This document shows positions 8,401-16,289 of a stretch of 48,347 bases of DNA, one piece after another. The position numbers were made by a program, and so were the translations under genes. Source of the DNA: Chloroflexota bacterium (lineage in GTDB: Bacteria > Chloroflexota > Anaerolineae > Caldilineales > Caldilineaceae); assembly GCA_003451595.1 (NCBI GenBank), contig DMDA01000030.1:11933-60279 (forward strand). Direction: 5' to 3'. The notes under the pieces were generated by a model that saw nothing but the letters and a program-made list of their open reading frames with translations, was not told where the DNA came from and ran no database searches. How positions within the stretch are numbered: position 1 is the stretch's first letter; each line of letters opens with the position of its first letter.

Positions 8401-9198
8401 TTAGACCAGCGGACGTTTGCGCGCCAATCCCTGACCACGCGGATATTGGGCCGGGGTCGCTGCAATTTTCTTGACGAGCAGAATAAACCGTCTCTCTGCA
8501 AGAAATGGCACGGTGACTGGCGCCAGGCGCACGGTCTCGCCGCCCATCACCTTGATCGCGCGTCGCGCCTCCATGAACTCCTCTGGGGCCGAAGGACCTT
8601 TGTAGAGCACGGCCAGCCCTCCCAAACGCACCAATGGCAAGACATATTCCACCAGGGTTGCCAACGGCGCCACTGCGCGCGCCGTCACGACATCGTATTG
8701 AGCGCGATGCGCGGTGGTGCGCCCAAGCTCCTCGGCGCGACCGTGAACCGGCTTGGTGGCCGACAACTCCAGCGTGCGGATCAGATGCTCCAGGAATGCA
8801 ATCTTCTTCTGGGTGCCATCCATCAGCGTCAGTTGCAGCGCCGGCGTCACCAACTTCAGCGGAATGCCAGGAAAACCGGCGCCGGCGCCTACATCAAGCA
8901 AACGCAAGGTAGGGAGTGGCAATGGCGCGCCAAGTTCCTCCGCCAACAGCGGCAGGCTCACCAGTGAATCCAGAAAATGCTTTGTCTGCACCTCGTCATA
9001 CGCCACGATTGTGGTGAGATTCAGGCGTTGATTCCACGTCACCAATTCCTGATAGTAACGCTCAAACGCAGCAACAGCCGTTGCTGTTAGTGGAATGCCT
9101 AACTGCTGACATCCTTCCACCAACAACGGCAGACCTGTCTGACCGTGCGCCGGCAAAGGTTCTTGTGGCGTCGTTACAGAATATTCTGTCGCTTCCAT
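8401..9198 (-). CDS. rsmG: 16S rRNA (guanine-N7) methyltransferase RsmG
   Basis: This SAM-dependent enzyme methylates a conserved guanine in the 530 loop of 16S rRNA. The 265-residue protein shows the family order: NLTTI and KHFLDSL near the N-terminus, SAM motif I LDVGAGAGFPGIPL, then LMDGTQKKIAFL, the RAEE loop and TARAVAPL. The C-terminus is a little longer than usual and basic. Three in-frame ATGs are possible (9255, 9216, 9198). The one at 9198 is preferred because an extended -10 element ends nine bases upstream of it, which implies a nearly leaderless transcript; no ribosome site is visible. It diverges from the DtxR-type regulator gene. Confidence 0.95.
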   Translation of the reverse strand: MEATEYSVTTPQEPLPAHGQTGLPLLVEGCQQLGIPLTATAVAAFERYYQELVTWNQRLNLTTIVAYDEVQTKHFLDSLVSLPLLAEELGAPLPLPTLRLLDVGAGAGFPGIPLKLVTPALQLTLMDGTQKKIAFLEHLIRTLELSATKPVHGRAEELGRTTAHRAQYDVVTARAVAPLATLVEYVLPLVRLGGLAVLYKGPSAPEEFMEARRAIKVMGGETVRLAPVTVPFLAERRFILLVKKIAATPAQYPRGQGLARKRPLV

Positions 9199-9206
9199 AG
9201 GTGAAG

Positions 9207-9237
9207 ATTGTATCATGTCCGCTGGCAAGATTGACAA
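9207..9237 (-). promoter_or_regulatory. Promoter of rsmG
   Basis: On the minus strand TTGTCA (9232-9237) is followed after 19 bases by TACAAT (9207-9212), which is preceded by TGA as an extended -10. Transcription would begin almost at the ATG at 9198. Its -35 hexamer overlaps that of the opposite promoter. Confidence 0.6.
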
Positions 9238-9260
9238 AGCCGCAACGCCACCCATATAAT
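9231..9260 (+). promoter_or_regulatory. Promoter of the DtxR-type regulator gene
   Basis: TTGACA (9231-9236), an 18-base spacer and TATAAT (9255-9260) give a consensus sigma-70-type promoter. The predicted start near 9267 lies in an AT-rich stretch (9261-9299) unlike the surrounding GC-rich DNA. That stretch is the obvious place for a metal-regulator operator, although I see no clean palindrome in it. Confidence 0.75.
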
Positions 9261-9299
9261 CTATCCAATAATAATTCTAATCAATATAAGAAAAATTCA

Positions 9300-10028
9300 A
9301 TGCAGACTTTTTGCGGGATCACGACTGATGGCATGCTGGACTATCTGGCTGCCATCTATAAACTGGGTGGACAGCAAACACGAACCACGAGCAAAGTGAC
9401 GACCTCGGCGCTTGCTGAGAAGATGCATGTCTCGCCAGCGGCAGTCTCCAGCATGTTGAAACGGCTCGAAGAGTCGGGCTTTATCGATCGGTCTAACGCC
9501 GATGGCATCACGCTCACCGAACAGGGTGAATTGGCGGCGCTGCAATTGGTGCGTCGCCATCGCCTGCTGGAAGTCTTTCTGGTGAAGGTGATGGGCTTTA
9601 CCTGGGATCAGGTCGATGCCGAAGCGCACCGCATGGAGCACTCGATCAGCGTCGCCTTTGAAGATCGCATGGATCAACTGTGCGGTTATCCAACACACTG
9701 CCCGCATGGCGACCCGATCCCACGTAAAGATGGCGCCATGCCGCACGAAGAGCTGATCGCTGTGACAGAGCTGACGCCAGGGCAACGTGGCATCTTGCGA
9801 CGCGTTGGCAACTCCGACGCGCGCGTCCTGCGCTACCTTGCCCAGTTGAAGCTGGAGCCTGGCTGCAAGGTGAGGATGGTGGATGTTGCGCCCTTCAACG
9901 GGCCTGTCACCCTTGACCTGTGGCATGAAAACGGCGATGCCTCCCAGACGCTGACACAGATGCTGGGCAGCGAGCTGGCCAGTCAACTGTTTATTGCTGT
10001 CGAAGAGGAGGTCACGCATGGCGTCTAA
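9300..10028 (+). CDS. DtxR/MntR-family metal-dependent transcriptional regulator
   Basis: A 242-residue regulator of iron or manganese homeostasis. It has an N-terminal winged helix (ALAEKMHVSPAAVSSMLKRLEESGFI), a dimerisation/metal domain with VRRHRLLEVFL and AEAHRMEHSIS (the His, Glu and Glu-His ligands of the family), the diagnostic YPTHCPHGDPIP segment, and a C-terminal FeoA/SH3-like domain. The ligand before MEH is Glu-Ala-His rather than the Glu-x-Cys of DtxR, which is closer to MntR; the metal cannot be settled by eye. A consensus promoter and an AT-rich leader precede it. Its last codons overlap the Nudix gene by 11 bases, so the two are translationally coupled. Confidence 0.93.
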   Translation: MQTFCGITTDGMLDYLAAIYKLGGQQTRTTSKVTTSALAEKMHVSPAAVSSMLKRLEESGFIDRSNADGITLTEQGELAALQLVRRHRLLEVFLVKVMGFTWDQVDAEAHRMEHSISVAFEDRMDQLCGYPTHCPHGDPIPRKDGAMPHEELIAVTELTPGQRGILRRVGNSDARVLRYLAQLKLEPGCKVRMVDVAPFNGPVTLDLWHENGDASQTLTQMLGSELASQLFIAVEEEVTHGV

Positions 10029-10473
10029 ACAGTACGCGGCAGCTGGCGGCGTTGTGATCGACGCCGGGCGCATGTTGGTGTTGGATCGCCCCCTACGCCG
10101 TGAAGTGCGCCTGCCCAAGGGGCATATCGATCCGGGCGAAACGGCGGCGCAAGCCGCACTGCGCGAAACCACCGAGGAGAGTGGTTATGCTGACCTGGAA
10201 ATCCTGGAAGACCTGGGCAGCCAGGTGGTCAAGTTCAACTTTCAAGGGGATGATTTCATCCGCACCGAACGCTACTTTCTGATGCGACTCGCTTCGCCAC
10301 GCGTCATTGCACGCAATCGCAAGGATGAGGCGCAATTCATCCCGCTCTGGCTGCCGTTGATGGAAGCCGTGCAACGTCTCACCTTTGAGGCGGAGCAACA
10401 ATTTGCCCGGCGCGCCATTGCAGCACTCGAACAACGTTGCCGCCATGAGACTGAGTCAGTTTCAGGTGCATAG
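10018..10473 (+). CDS. Nudix hydrolase
   Basis: A 151-residue pyrophosphohydrolase acting on a nucleoside diphosphate linked to another group. The Nudix box is complete: GHIDPGE, seven residues, then RETTEESGY, with the metal-binding glutamates in place. The N-terminus (AAGGVVID) and RLPKG leading into the box also fit. The C-terminal part carries an E-rich helix (WLPLMEAVQRLTFEAEQQF). Substrate is not predictable. The ATG at 10018 is preceded by GAAGAGGAGG within the end of the metal-regulator gene. A strong hairpin follows the stop codon. Confidence 0.92.
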   Translation: MASKQYAAAGGVVIDAGRMLVLDRPLRREVRLPKGHIDPGETAAQAALRETTEESGYADLEILEDLGSQVVKFNFQGDDFIRTERYFLMRLASPRVIARNRKDEAQFIPLWLPLMEAVQRLTFEAEQQFARRAIAALEQRCRHETESVSGA

Positions 10474-10495
10474 CGCCACACACAGCCCAAAAGAA

Positions 10496-10527
10496 AAGCG
10501 GGTCGAGATGCTGATCTCGACCCGCTT
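10496..10527. terminator. Bidirectional intrinsic terminator
   Basis: A perfect 14-bp stem (arm AAGCGGGTCGAGAT) with a four-base loop GCTG is followed by GCTTTT on the plus strand and TTCTTTT on the minus strand. It lies between the convergent Nudix gene and infA, so it can end both transcripts. Confidence 0.92.
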
Positions 10528-10542
10528 GCTTTTCACACTTTC

Positions 10543-10761
10543 TCAGTTTCGGTAACGGTACGTGATGCGTCCACGCGTCAAGTCGTATGGACTCATCTCA
10601 ACCTTCACGCGATCCCCCAACAAGACACGGATATAATACTTACGCATCTTGCCCGACAAATAGGCAAGTACCGTGTGCCCATTTTCAAGTTCGACCTTGA
10701 ACATGGCATTGGGCAATGCGTCCACGATTTTGCCATCCAGGGTAATCGTTTCTTCTGGCAT
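10543..10761 (-). CDS. infA: Translation initiation factor IF-1
   Basis: A 72-residue S1/OB-fold protein that binds the ribosomal A site during initiation. The order LPNAMFKVELENGH, LSGKMRKYYIR, GDRVKVE and SPYDLTRGRITYR is characteristic and the length is standard. The ATG at 10761 gives the normal N-terminus and GGGAG precedes it; longer in-frame starts would add about 30 unrelated residues. It follows rpsU on the same strand with a 96-base gap that holds a small inverted repeat. It is not in a ribosomal-protein cluster here. Confidence 0.98.
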   Translation of the reverse strand: MPEETITLDGKIVDALPNAMFKVELENGHTVLAYLSGKMRKYYIRVLLGDRVKVEMSPYDLTRGRITYRYRN

Positions 10762-10803
10762 GTGCTCCCAACAATTGATTGTACTTGTATCTGCCCTATC
10801 CGT

Positions 10804-10829
10804 GATCAATGGCCGACGCGACATTGATC
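10804..10829. repeat. Inverted repeat between rpsU and infA
   Basis: GATCAATG and CATTGATC are perfect 8-base arms around a 10-base loop. There is no T-run on either side, so it is not an obvious terminator. It may be a processing or regulatory hairpin in the rpsU-infA transcript. Confidence 0.5.
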
Positions 10830-10857
10830 GCCAGCGCCGGGTCAATAACACCCCAGC

Positions 10858-11043
10858 TTACGGGCGACCAAATCGCTGAGACTTGCGAATTGCTTTCTGC
10901 CGCTTGATACGCCGGATCTCGCTCTTCGATGTAAACCAGCGCTTTTGCCTGACGATGGGCAGAATCCGCGCCTCAGCAACTGCCTTGCGGAAACGCTTCA
11001 GCAGGCTATCCTGGGATTCACCCGGGCGAAGTTCTACGCTCAT
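10858..11043 (-). CDS. rpsU: 30S ribosomal protein S21
   Basis: A 61-residue basic protein of the small subunit. MSVELRPGESQDSLLKRFRK followed by a strongly basic C-terminus (RRIKRQKAIRKSQRFGR) is typical of S21. The ATG at 11043 follows an excellent ribosome site (GGAGGTGA) with normal spacing; a GTG nine bases upstream is in frame but sits inside that site. A consensus-like promoter lies 57 bases upstream and infA follows. Confidence 0.97.
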   Translation of the reverse strand: MSVELRPGESQDSLLKRFRKAVAEARILPIVRQKRWFTSKSEIRRIKRQKAIRKSQRFGRP

Positions 11044-11100
11044 AACTATCACCTCCCCTCGTCAGCTTCAATAGTCGCCACATTTTATGACGCGTACTTG

Positions 11101-11130
11101 ATTATAGTGGAAAACCCTCTCTGACAGCAA
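11101..11130 (-). promoter_or_regulatory. Promoter of rpsU-infA
   Basis: On the minus strand TTGCTG (11125-11130), an 18-base spacer and TATAAT (11101-11106) precede rpsU by about 57 bases. This is a strong vegetative promoter, as expected for translation genes. Confidence 0.7.
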
Positions 11131-11253
11131 ACCGCAGGCGACGTTGGGTTGCACTTCGCGCGATGGACTTTTTGCGTTATGCAGAATCGGTTCACCGTGA
11201 TACACTCGTTGACAGTCGGTTGGCGTCCCTAACCAGAAGCACGCTCACAGCTT

Positions 11254-13038
11254 ATGCCATCGCAGACGACCTCACCGCAACAGAGCCTCTCTGGACAATC
11301 TCCACCAGGCCCTACCTCGGTGGCCGACTTTACGCGGACAGCGCCCGAACGCCCCAATTTGGCTGACTGGCAGACCAAGGAACTTGCCATGGCGAGCGCA
11401 CTGCGCGACAGCCTGGTTGCACTTGCCGCCTCGCCCAGCGTTGAAGCAGCCTTCAGCCAGATTCTCGACTCCGTTGCCAGTGTCATTGCTTATGAAGGCG
11501 CCACGATTCTTCTCTTCGAGGCGGGACAGGCGCGCGTCGCACAGGCGCGCGGTTTTGGCGCCGAGACGCAATCCATCATCCAGAATGCGCTCTTGCCCAC
11601 AACCAAATCCCATTTCCAGCGACTACTGGAGACACAACAACCTTACCTGATTCAAGACACTCGCCTCGACCCGGAATGGCTCTTCATTCCTGGCACTGAT
11701 TGGATTCGCGCCTCGCTGGGCGTTCCGATTGTCATCGAGGAGCGCGTCATCGGCCTGATCGCGGTGGATAGCAGCCAGCCAGGCGCTTTCGATGCCAACG
11801 ATGTGGCGCGCGTCCAATTGTTTGCCCGTATTGCAGCGTTGGCGATCAACAACGCTTACCAGAATGACCGCCTTGCCGAGTTGGTGGAAGCACGCACCCT
11901 GCAACTGCAACAGGCCAAGTCCTCACTAGAGTTGAAAGAAGCACTCCTCCGTTCAGCGCAAAGCATCGCCCACATGGGGAGCTGGACATATGACCCAATC
12001 ACGCAGCGGATGGAGTGGTCAGATGAACTTCTCAGATTCATCGCGCGCGACCGTGACCAGGGCGCCCCTAGCATGGAGGAAATCGCCACCATGTTGCCAC
12101 CGGAAGAGGTGGCCGCCTTCAAGGAGGTTGTCCGGCAGATTGAGAACTTGCAGGCGCCCATCGAAGCAGAATTCAGCTTCGTGCGTCCTGGTGACGAGGA
12201 GAGACGCCATATCTTTGTGCGCGCCGAAATGATTGCACAAACCGGCGCCTCGCCGCAGATGCAAGGCATCGTCCTTGACATCACCACACGCAAGCAGGCG
12301 GAAGAGGCGCTCCGCAAGGCGCTGGCGCAAGAAAAAGCTCTGAACGAACTCAAATCACGCTTTGTCGCTATGGCCTCGCATGAATTTCACAACCCATTGA
12401 GTATCATGCTCGCCAACATCGAGTCGCTACGCGCCCATTGGCGACACCAATCTGAGACCACTACCGAACATCAACTCGCGGCGATCCAGAATCAGGCAAG
12501 CCTCTTGAACGACATCATCCGCCGCTTGCTCGAATTACTACGCATTCAGGCCGGCGCCGTCGAGTTTCAGCCCGTCCGGGTTGAGTTGACCAACATATGT
12601 CGCAACGTGCTGACGCAACTGCAGCGCGCTGCGCCCTATCTCCCAGCCGTCCAGATGGATGCGCCCGCCAAACCAGTCTGGGTGTGGGATGACGCTGTCT
12701 ACCTGCACCGCATCGTCAGCGATCTGGTTAGCAACGCCCAGAAGTACACACTCAACGACGCGCCCGTGCAGGTCACTGTCACAGCCACCCATGCGGGCGC
12801 CACGCTGCGCATTGAGGATCACGGGATCGGCATTGCACCCGACGACCTCGCGCATCTCTACGAACCCTTCTATCGCGGCGCCAACGTGCAGGCCATCCCC
12901 GGCATCGGGTTGGGTATGGCATTGGTCAAGCATCTTGTCGACTTGCATCAGGCTGACATCCAGGTCGATAGCGAAATCGGGCGCGGCACCTGCGTTACCC
13001 TGCAGCTGCCTCTGGCACCTGTTGGCGACGCCACATGA
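11254..13038 (+). CDS. GAF/PAS sensor histidine kinase
   Basis: A 594-residue, apparently soluble two-component kinase. After a Ser/Pro-rich leader comes a GAF domain (about 60-205, with LGVPIVIEERVIGLIAVDS), a coiled-coil linker, a PAS-like domain (about 232-350, ending IVLDITTRKQAEE), a HisKA domain with the phospho-acceptor in MASHEFHNPLS, and a HATPase domain with N box LVSNAQKY, G1 DHGIGIA and G2 GIGLGMALVK. No transmembrane helix is seen, so the signal is likely intracellular. No response regulator is adjacent, making it an orphan here. The start at 11254 lacks a good ribosome site; the ATG at 11389, with AAGGAA upstream, is a serious alternative. Confidence 0.9.
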   Translation: MPSQTTSPQQSLSGQSPPGPTSVADFTRTAPERPNLADWQTKELAMASALRDSLVALAASPSVEAAFSQILDSVASVIAYEGATILLFEAGQARVAQARGFGAETQSIIQNALLPTTKSHFQRLLETQQPYLIQDTRLDPEWLFIPGTDWIRASLGVPIVIEERVIGLIAVDSSQPGAFDANDVARVQLFARIAALAINNAYQNDRLAELVEARTLQLQQAKSSLELKEALLRSAQSIAHMGSWTYDPITQRMEWSDELLRFIARDRDQGAPSMEEIATMLPPEEVAAFKEVVRQIENLQAPIEAEFSFVRPGDEERRHIFVRAEMIAQTGASPQMQGIVLDITTRKQAEEALRKALAQEKALNELKSRFVAMASHEFHNPLSIMLANIESLRAHWRHQSETTTEHQLAAIQNQASLLNDIIRRLLELLRIQAGAVEFQPVRVELTNICRNVLTQLQRAAPYLPAVQMDAPAKPVWVWDDAVYLHRIVSDLVSNAQKYTLNDAPVQVTVTATHAGATLRIEDHGIGIAPDDLAHLYEPFYRGANVQAIPGIGLGMALVKHLVDLHQADIQVDSEIGRGTCVTLQLPLAPVGDAT

Positions 13039-13072
13039 AGAACGTTACAACGCGCGCTGCGAGGATTTCACA

Positions 13073-16000
13073 ATGGCTCTCCAGATCGTAACCGCGCCGC
13101 CGGCTGGCGGAAAGAGCGCCTGGTGCATCGACCAGGCGCGCAACGCCGCACAGAGTGGGCGGACGCCGCTGGTCGTCGTCGCCACCCCGCGCCAGGCGCA
13201 GCAACTGCGCCAGCGTCTGGCGGCAGCAGGCGGCGCGCTGGGCGTACAGCTTTTCACCTTCGACGAACTTTTCACCGCCATTCTCAACCTGACGGGCGAT
13301 ACACACACCGAACTACCGCGCGCGGCACGGCAACGCCTGCTGCGCGTTGCTGTCGATGATCTTGTCGCCGCTGGCGCGCTGCCCTTCTACGCCGGGCTGG
13401 CGGCGCGCTCTGGCTTCACCGCGGCGCTGGAGCGGCTGCACTTTGAGCTAAGCGGCGCCAATCTCGGCGCAGGGGTGTTCGCCGCTGCCCTGCAACAGCT
13501 CGACGCACCACCGCGTCTTACCGAACTCGCCGCCCTTTTGACCCATTACGCGGCGCTGTTGACCGCCAACGGCTGGACCGACCGCGCCGGCCTGGGCGCG
13601 CTGGCGCTCGCTGCGCTGCAACGTGCGCCGCGGAGCTTGCCCTGGACGCCGGTAATCTTCGACGGCTTCGATAGTTTCACGGTCGTGCAGCGCGAGGTGA
13701 TTGCTGCACTGGCCGCGCAGCTTTCCGATATCACGGTACTGCTGACCTGTCCCGCCCATGACGAGGCCGCCGCCGTGCACCGCCTCTTCGCCGAGACCAA
13801 CGCCCGTCTTAGTGAACGGCTCGCTGTGCCCGTGCAGCCGCTGCCTGCACTGCAAAATCTCACGCAGAGCCGCGAAGGCGCAAAGAATTCCTTTGCGGCT
13901 CCATGTGCGCTTGCAGTTTTGGCCGAACATCTTTTCACCACTGCACCCAATCGCATAGCCGCCGCTGCGGATGTCACGCTGCTGGCGCCTACAGACCGCG
14001 CCGGCGAGGTACGCGCCGCACTGCGCTGGCTCAAGATGCGCATTTTGCTCGACGGTTACGCACCCGGCGACCTGGCGCTGATCGCTCGCAGCCTGGCCCC
14101 TTACCGCAACCTGATCGCCCAGACCGCCGCTGAGTTTGGCCTGCCGGTGCACTTTGCCGGTCAGCTACCCCTACGCGACAATCCGGCGATCGCTGCACTG
14201 CTCGACTTGCTGGCGATCTTCCGCCCCGACCCTGCCACCGGCCAGCCCCTTCTGCCGCACCGACAGGTGATTGAGGCATGGCGCTCGCCCTACTTCGCTT
14301 GGCGGCACAACCTCGACCTGGCGCCCGAAGATGCCGACTTGCTCGACAGTGTGGCGCGGCGCTTCGTCGTGCTGCGCGGCCTCGACCAGTGGCGAGAGGC
14401 GTTGGCGCTCAATCTGGCCGCCGCACCGCCAGACACCCACATTGTGACTGGCGCCGACTGTGCACCAGCACCGTCTGGCGCCGACCGCGCGACGACCCTG
14501 GCGACGCGCTTCCAGCGTTTTGTCGAACTGCTCACCCCGCCCGCCGCAACCTCGCAGCGCGGCTTCGTGGCCTGGCTTGAAGATTTGATTGGGGATGACA
14601 ACGCTGCCACCGACAACGCTGCCGCCGACAACGCTGCACCATCCGCCTTCAATCTGGCGCTACTAGCGCAGATTCAGCGCGGCGACCCTACATTGGCGCG
14701 TCGCGATCTGGCGGCGCTGCGTGCGTTCAAGGAGGTGCTACGCGGCCTGGTCTGGGCGGAGGATGCGCTGATGGCAGCGCAAGGCGTCGCACCTGCCATC
14801 GATTACACCCGCTTTCTCGATGAACTGCACGGCGCGCTCACTGCTGCGGTCTACGAACCGCACGCTGGTGCAATGGACGCCATCCTCGCTGCCGACTTGC
14901 TCGAGGTGCGCGGGGTCAGCTTCCGCGCTGTCGCTCTGCTCGGCCTGGCGGAAGGGGAGATTCCTCAGCGCCGCCGCGAGGATACTTTCCTGCGCGACCA
15001 GGATCGTGAAGCGCTGCGCGCACAGGGGCTGCCGCTGGACGCCTCCACGCGCAGCTTCGAGCGCGAGTACTTTTATCAGGCCGTGATGCGCGCGCGGGAA
15101 AAGCTGCTGCTGACCCGTCCGCGCCTGGCGGAGGACGGCGCGGCGTGGGAACCATCGCCCTACTGGCAGGAGGTGGTGCGGCTGACCGGTGCGACAGAGG
15201 TCACAATTGCCGGCGAGGTGGGGCCGCCGTTGATGCAGGCAGCATCCCTGGCCGAGGCTCTGGAACGCGCCGCGCGCACCGCCGATGCCGCGGCCTGGTT
15301 TGCCCATCACGATCCGGCGCGCTGGGAACACGTCCTGACCGGTGCAGACATCGTGCGCACGCGGCGGACGCGCCGTGGCGCGCCTTCCCCCTTCGACGGC
15401 GATCTCAGCGCGACGCTGGCAGAGCCTGGCGCGCAGCAACAATGGCTGTATCACTGGTCGCCCTCACGACTGGAGAGTTATCGCACCTGTCCGCAGCTCT
15501 TCTACCTGGCCCACGTGCTCAAACTGGAAGCACGCAGCGAGCCGGAAGAAGGCGCTGACTCTCGCCAGCTTGGCAACACCTACCATCGCCTCTTTGAGAC
15601 TATCTATCGGGAGACCGGGCTGACCGCCGACGTAGAGACGCTGCTGGCTGCGCTGCCCGCCGTCGCCGCGCACATCCTGGACGAAGCGCCCACTCGCGAG
15701 GGTTTCCGCGTCACGGCGCTCTGGCAGCAGCAGCGCGCCGAAATCGAGGCCAACGTCGCGCGCTCGCTGGTCGCCTTGGCGGCATTGGGCGGGACGCCGG
15801 TCGCGCTGGAGGCGCATTTCCGCGGCGACCGCGCCCTTACCTTGACGTTGGACGGCGACGCGTTCACGATCGGCGGCGTCATCGACCGCATCGACCGGCT
15901 GGCGGACGGCAGCCTGCGCGTGATCGACTACAAGCTGGGCGGCAGCGACTACGATACAAAGACAGCGTTGGTCGAGGGCAGACGGCTGCAGCTTCCGCTC

Positions 16001-16288
16001 TATGCGCTGGCTGCGGAGGGGCTGGGATTCGGCGCAGTGCGTGATGGCGTCTACTGGTTTGTGACCGACGCACGCGCCAGCAAGTGGTCGTTGGCCAAAT
16101 TCGAGGACGCGCAGACCGGCGCAGTGGGCGCCGCCGCTGCCATCAGACTGGCGGTCGCCCACGCCCATGCCGCAGTGCAGGGAGCACGTGCAGGTCACTT
16201 CCAGCCCACGCCGCCCGCGACCGGCTGCCCCGACTACTGTCCAGCGGTGGGGTTCTGCTGGCGGTATCGACCGAAGGAGAATCGCTGA
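13073..16288 (+). CDS. addB: AddB-like helicase-nuclease subunit
   Basis: A 1071-residue partner of AddA in processing double-strand breaks for recombination. The N-terminus has a P-loop-like APPAGGKS (about 8-15). A UvrD-like fold is suggested by the later LLEVRGVSFRAVALLGLAEGEIP and FYQAVMRAREKLLLTRP segments. The C-terminal PD-(D/E)XK nuclease shows GGVIDRID and LRVIDYKLG (about 933-952). Cysteines flank it as in Fe-S AddB proteins: one in SYRTCPQLFYL (about 805) and a final cluster CPDYCPAVGFC (about 1051-1061). GAGG precedes the ATG. It begins 34 bases after the kinase gene and ends one base before addA, so addBA is one translational unit. Confidence 0.88.
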   Translation: MALQIVTAPPAGGKSAWCIDQARNAAQSGRTPLVVVATPRQAQQLRQRLAAAGGALGVQLFTFDELFTAILNLTGDTHTELPRAARQRLLRVAVDDLVAAGALPFYAGLAARSGFTAALERLHFELSGANLGAGVFAAALQQLDAPPRLTELAALLTHYAALLTANGWTDRAGLGALALAALQRAPRSLPWTPVIFDGFDSFTVVQREVIAALAAQLSDITVLLTCPAHDEAAAVHRLFAETNARLSERLAVPVQPLPALQNLTQSREGAKNSFAAPCALAVLAEHLFTTAPNRIAAAADVTLLAPTDRAGEVRAALRWLKMRILLDGYAPGDLALIARSLAPYRNLIAQTAAEFGLPVHFAGQLPLRDNPAIAALLDLLAIFRPDPATGQPLLPHRQVIEAWRSPYFAWRHNLDLAPEDADLLDSVARRFVVLRGLDQWREALALNLAAAPPDTHIVTGADCAPAPSGADRATTLATRFQRFVELLTPPAATSQRGFVAWLEDLIGDDNAATDNAAADNAAPSAFNLALLAQIQRGDPTLARRDLAALRAFKEVLRGLVWAEDALMAAQGVAPAIDYTRFLDELHGALTAAVYEPHAGAMDAILAADLLEVRGVSFRAVALLGLAEGEIPQRRREDTFLRDQDREALRAQGLPLDASTRSFEREYFYQAVMRAREKLLLTRPRLAEDGAAWEPSPYWQEVVRLTGATEVTIAGEVGPPLMQAASLAEALERAARTADAAAWFAHHDPARWEHVLTGADIVRTRRTRRGAPSPFDGDLSATLAEPGAQQQWLYHWSPSRLESYRTCPQLFYLAHVLKLEARSEPEEGADSRQLGNTYHRLFETIYRETGLTADVETLLAALPAVAAHILDEAPTREGFRVTALWQQQRAEIEANVARSLVALAALGGTPVALEAHFRGDRALTLTLDGDAFTIGGVIDRIDRLADGSLRVIDYKLGGSDYDTKTALVEGRRLQLPLYALAAEGLGFGAVRDGVYWFVTDARASKWSLAKFEDAQTGAVGAAAAIRLAVAHAHAAVQGARAGHFQPTPPATGCPDYCPAVGFCWRYRPKENR
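14597..14641. repeat. 15-bp in-frame tandem repeat within addB
   Basis: Three near-identical copies of GACAACGCTGCCRCC encode a DNAAT/DNAAA run in a probable surface loop. The period is a multiple of three, so slippage keeps the frame. Confidence 0.8.
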
Positions 16289-16289
16289 T

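Noticed and set aside
12659..13072. In-frame upstream extension of addB into the histidine kinase
   Set aside because: That stretch is low-quality arginine/serine-rich translation of the kinase gene in another frame; the P-loop start at 13073 fits AddB.
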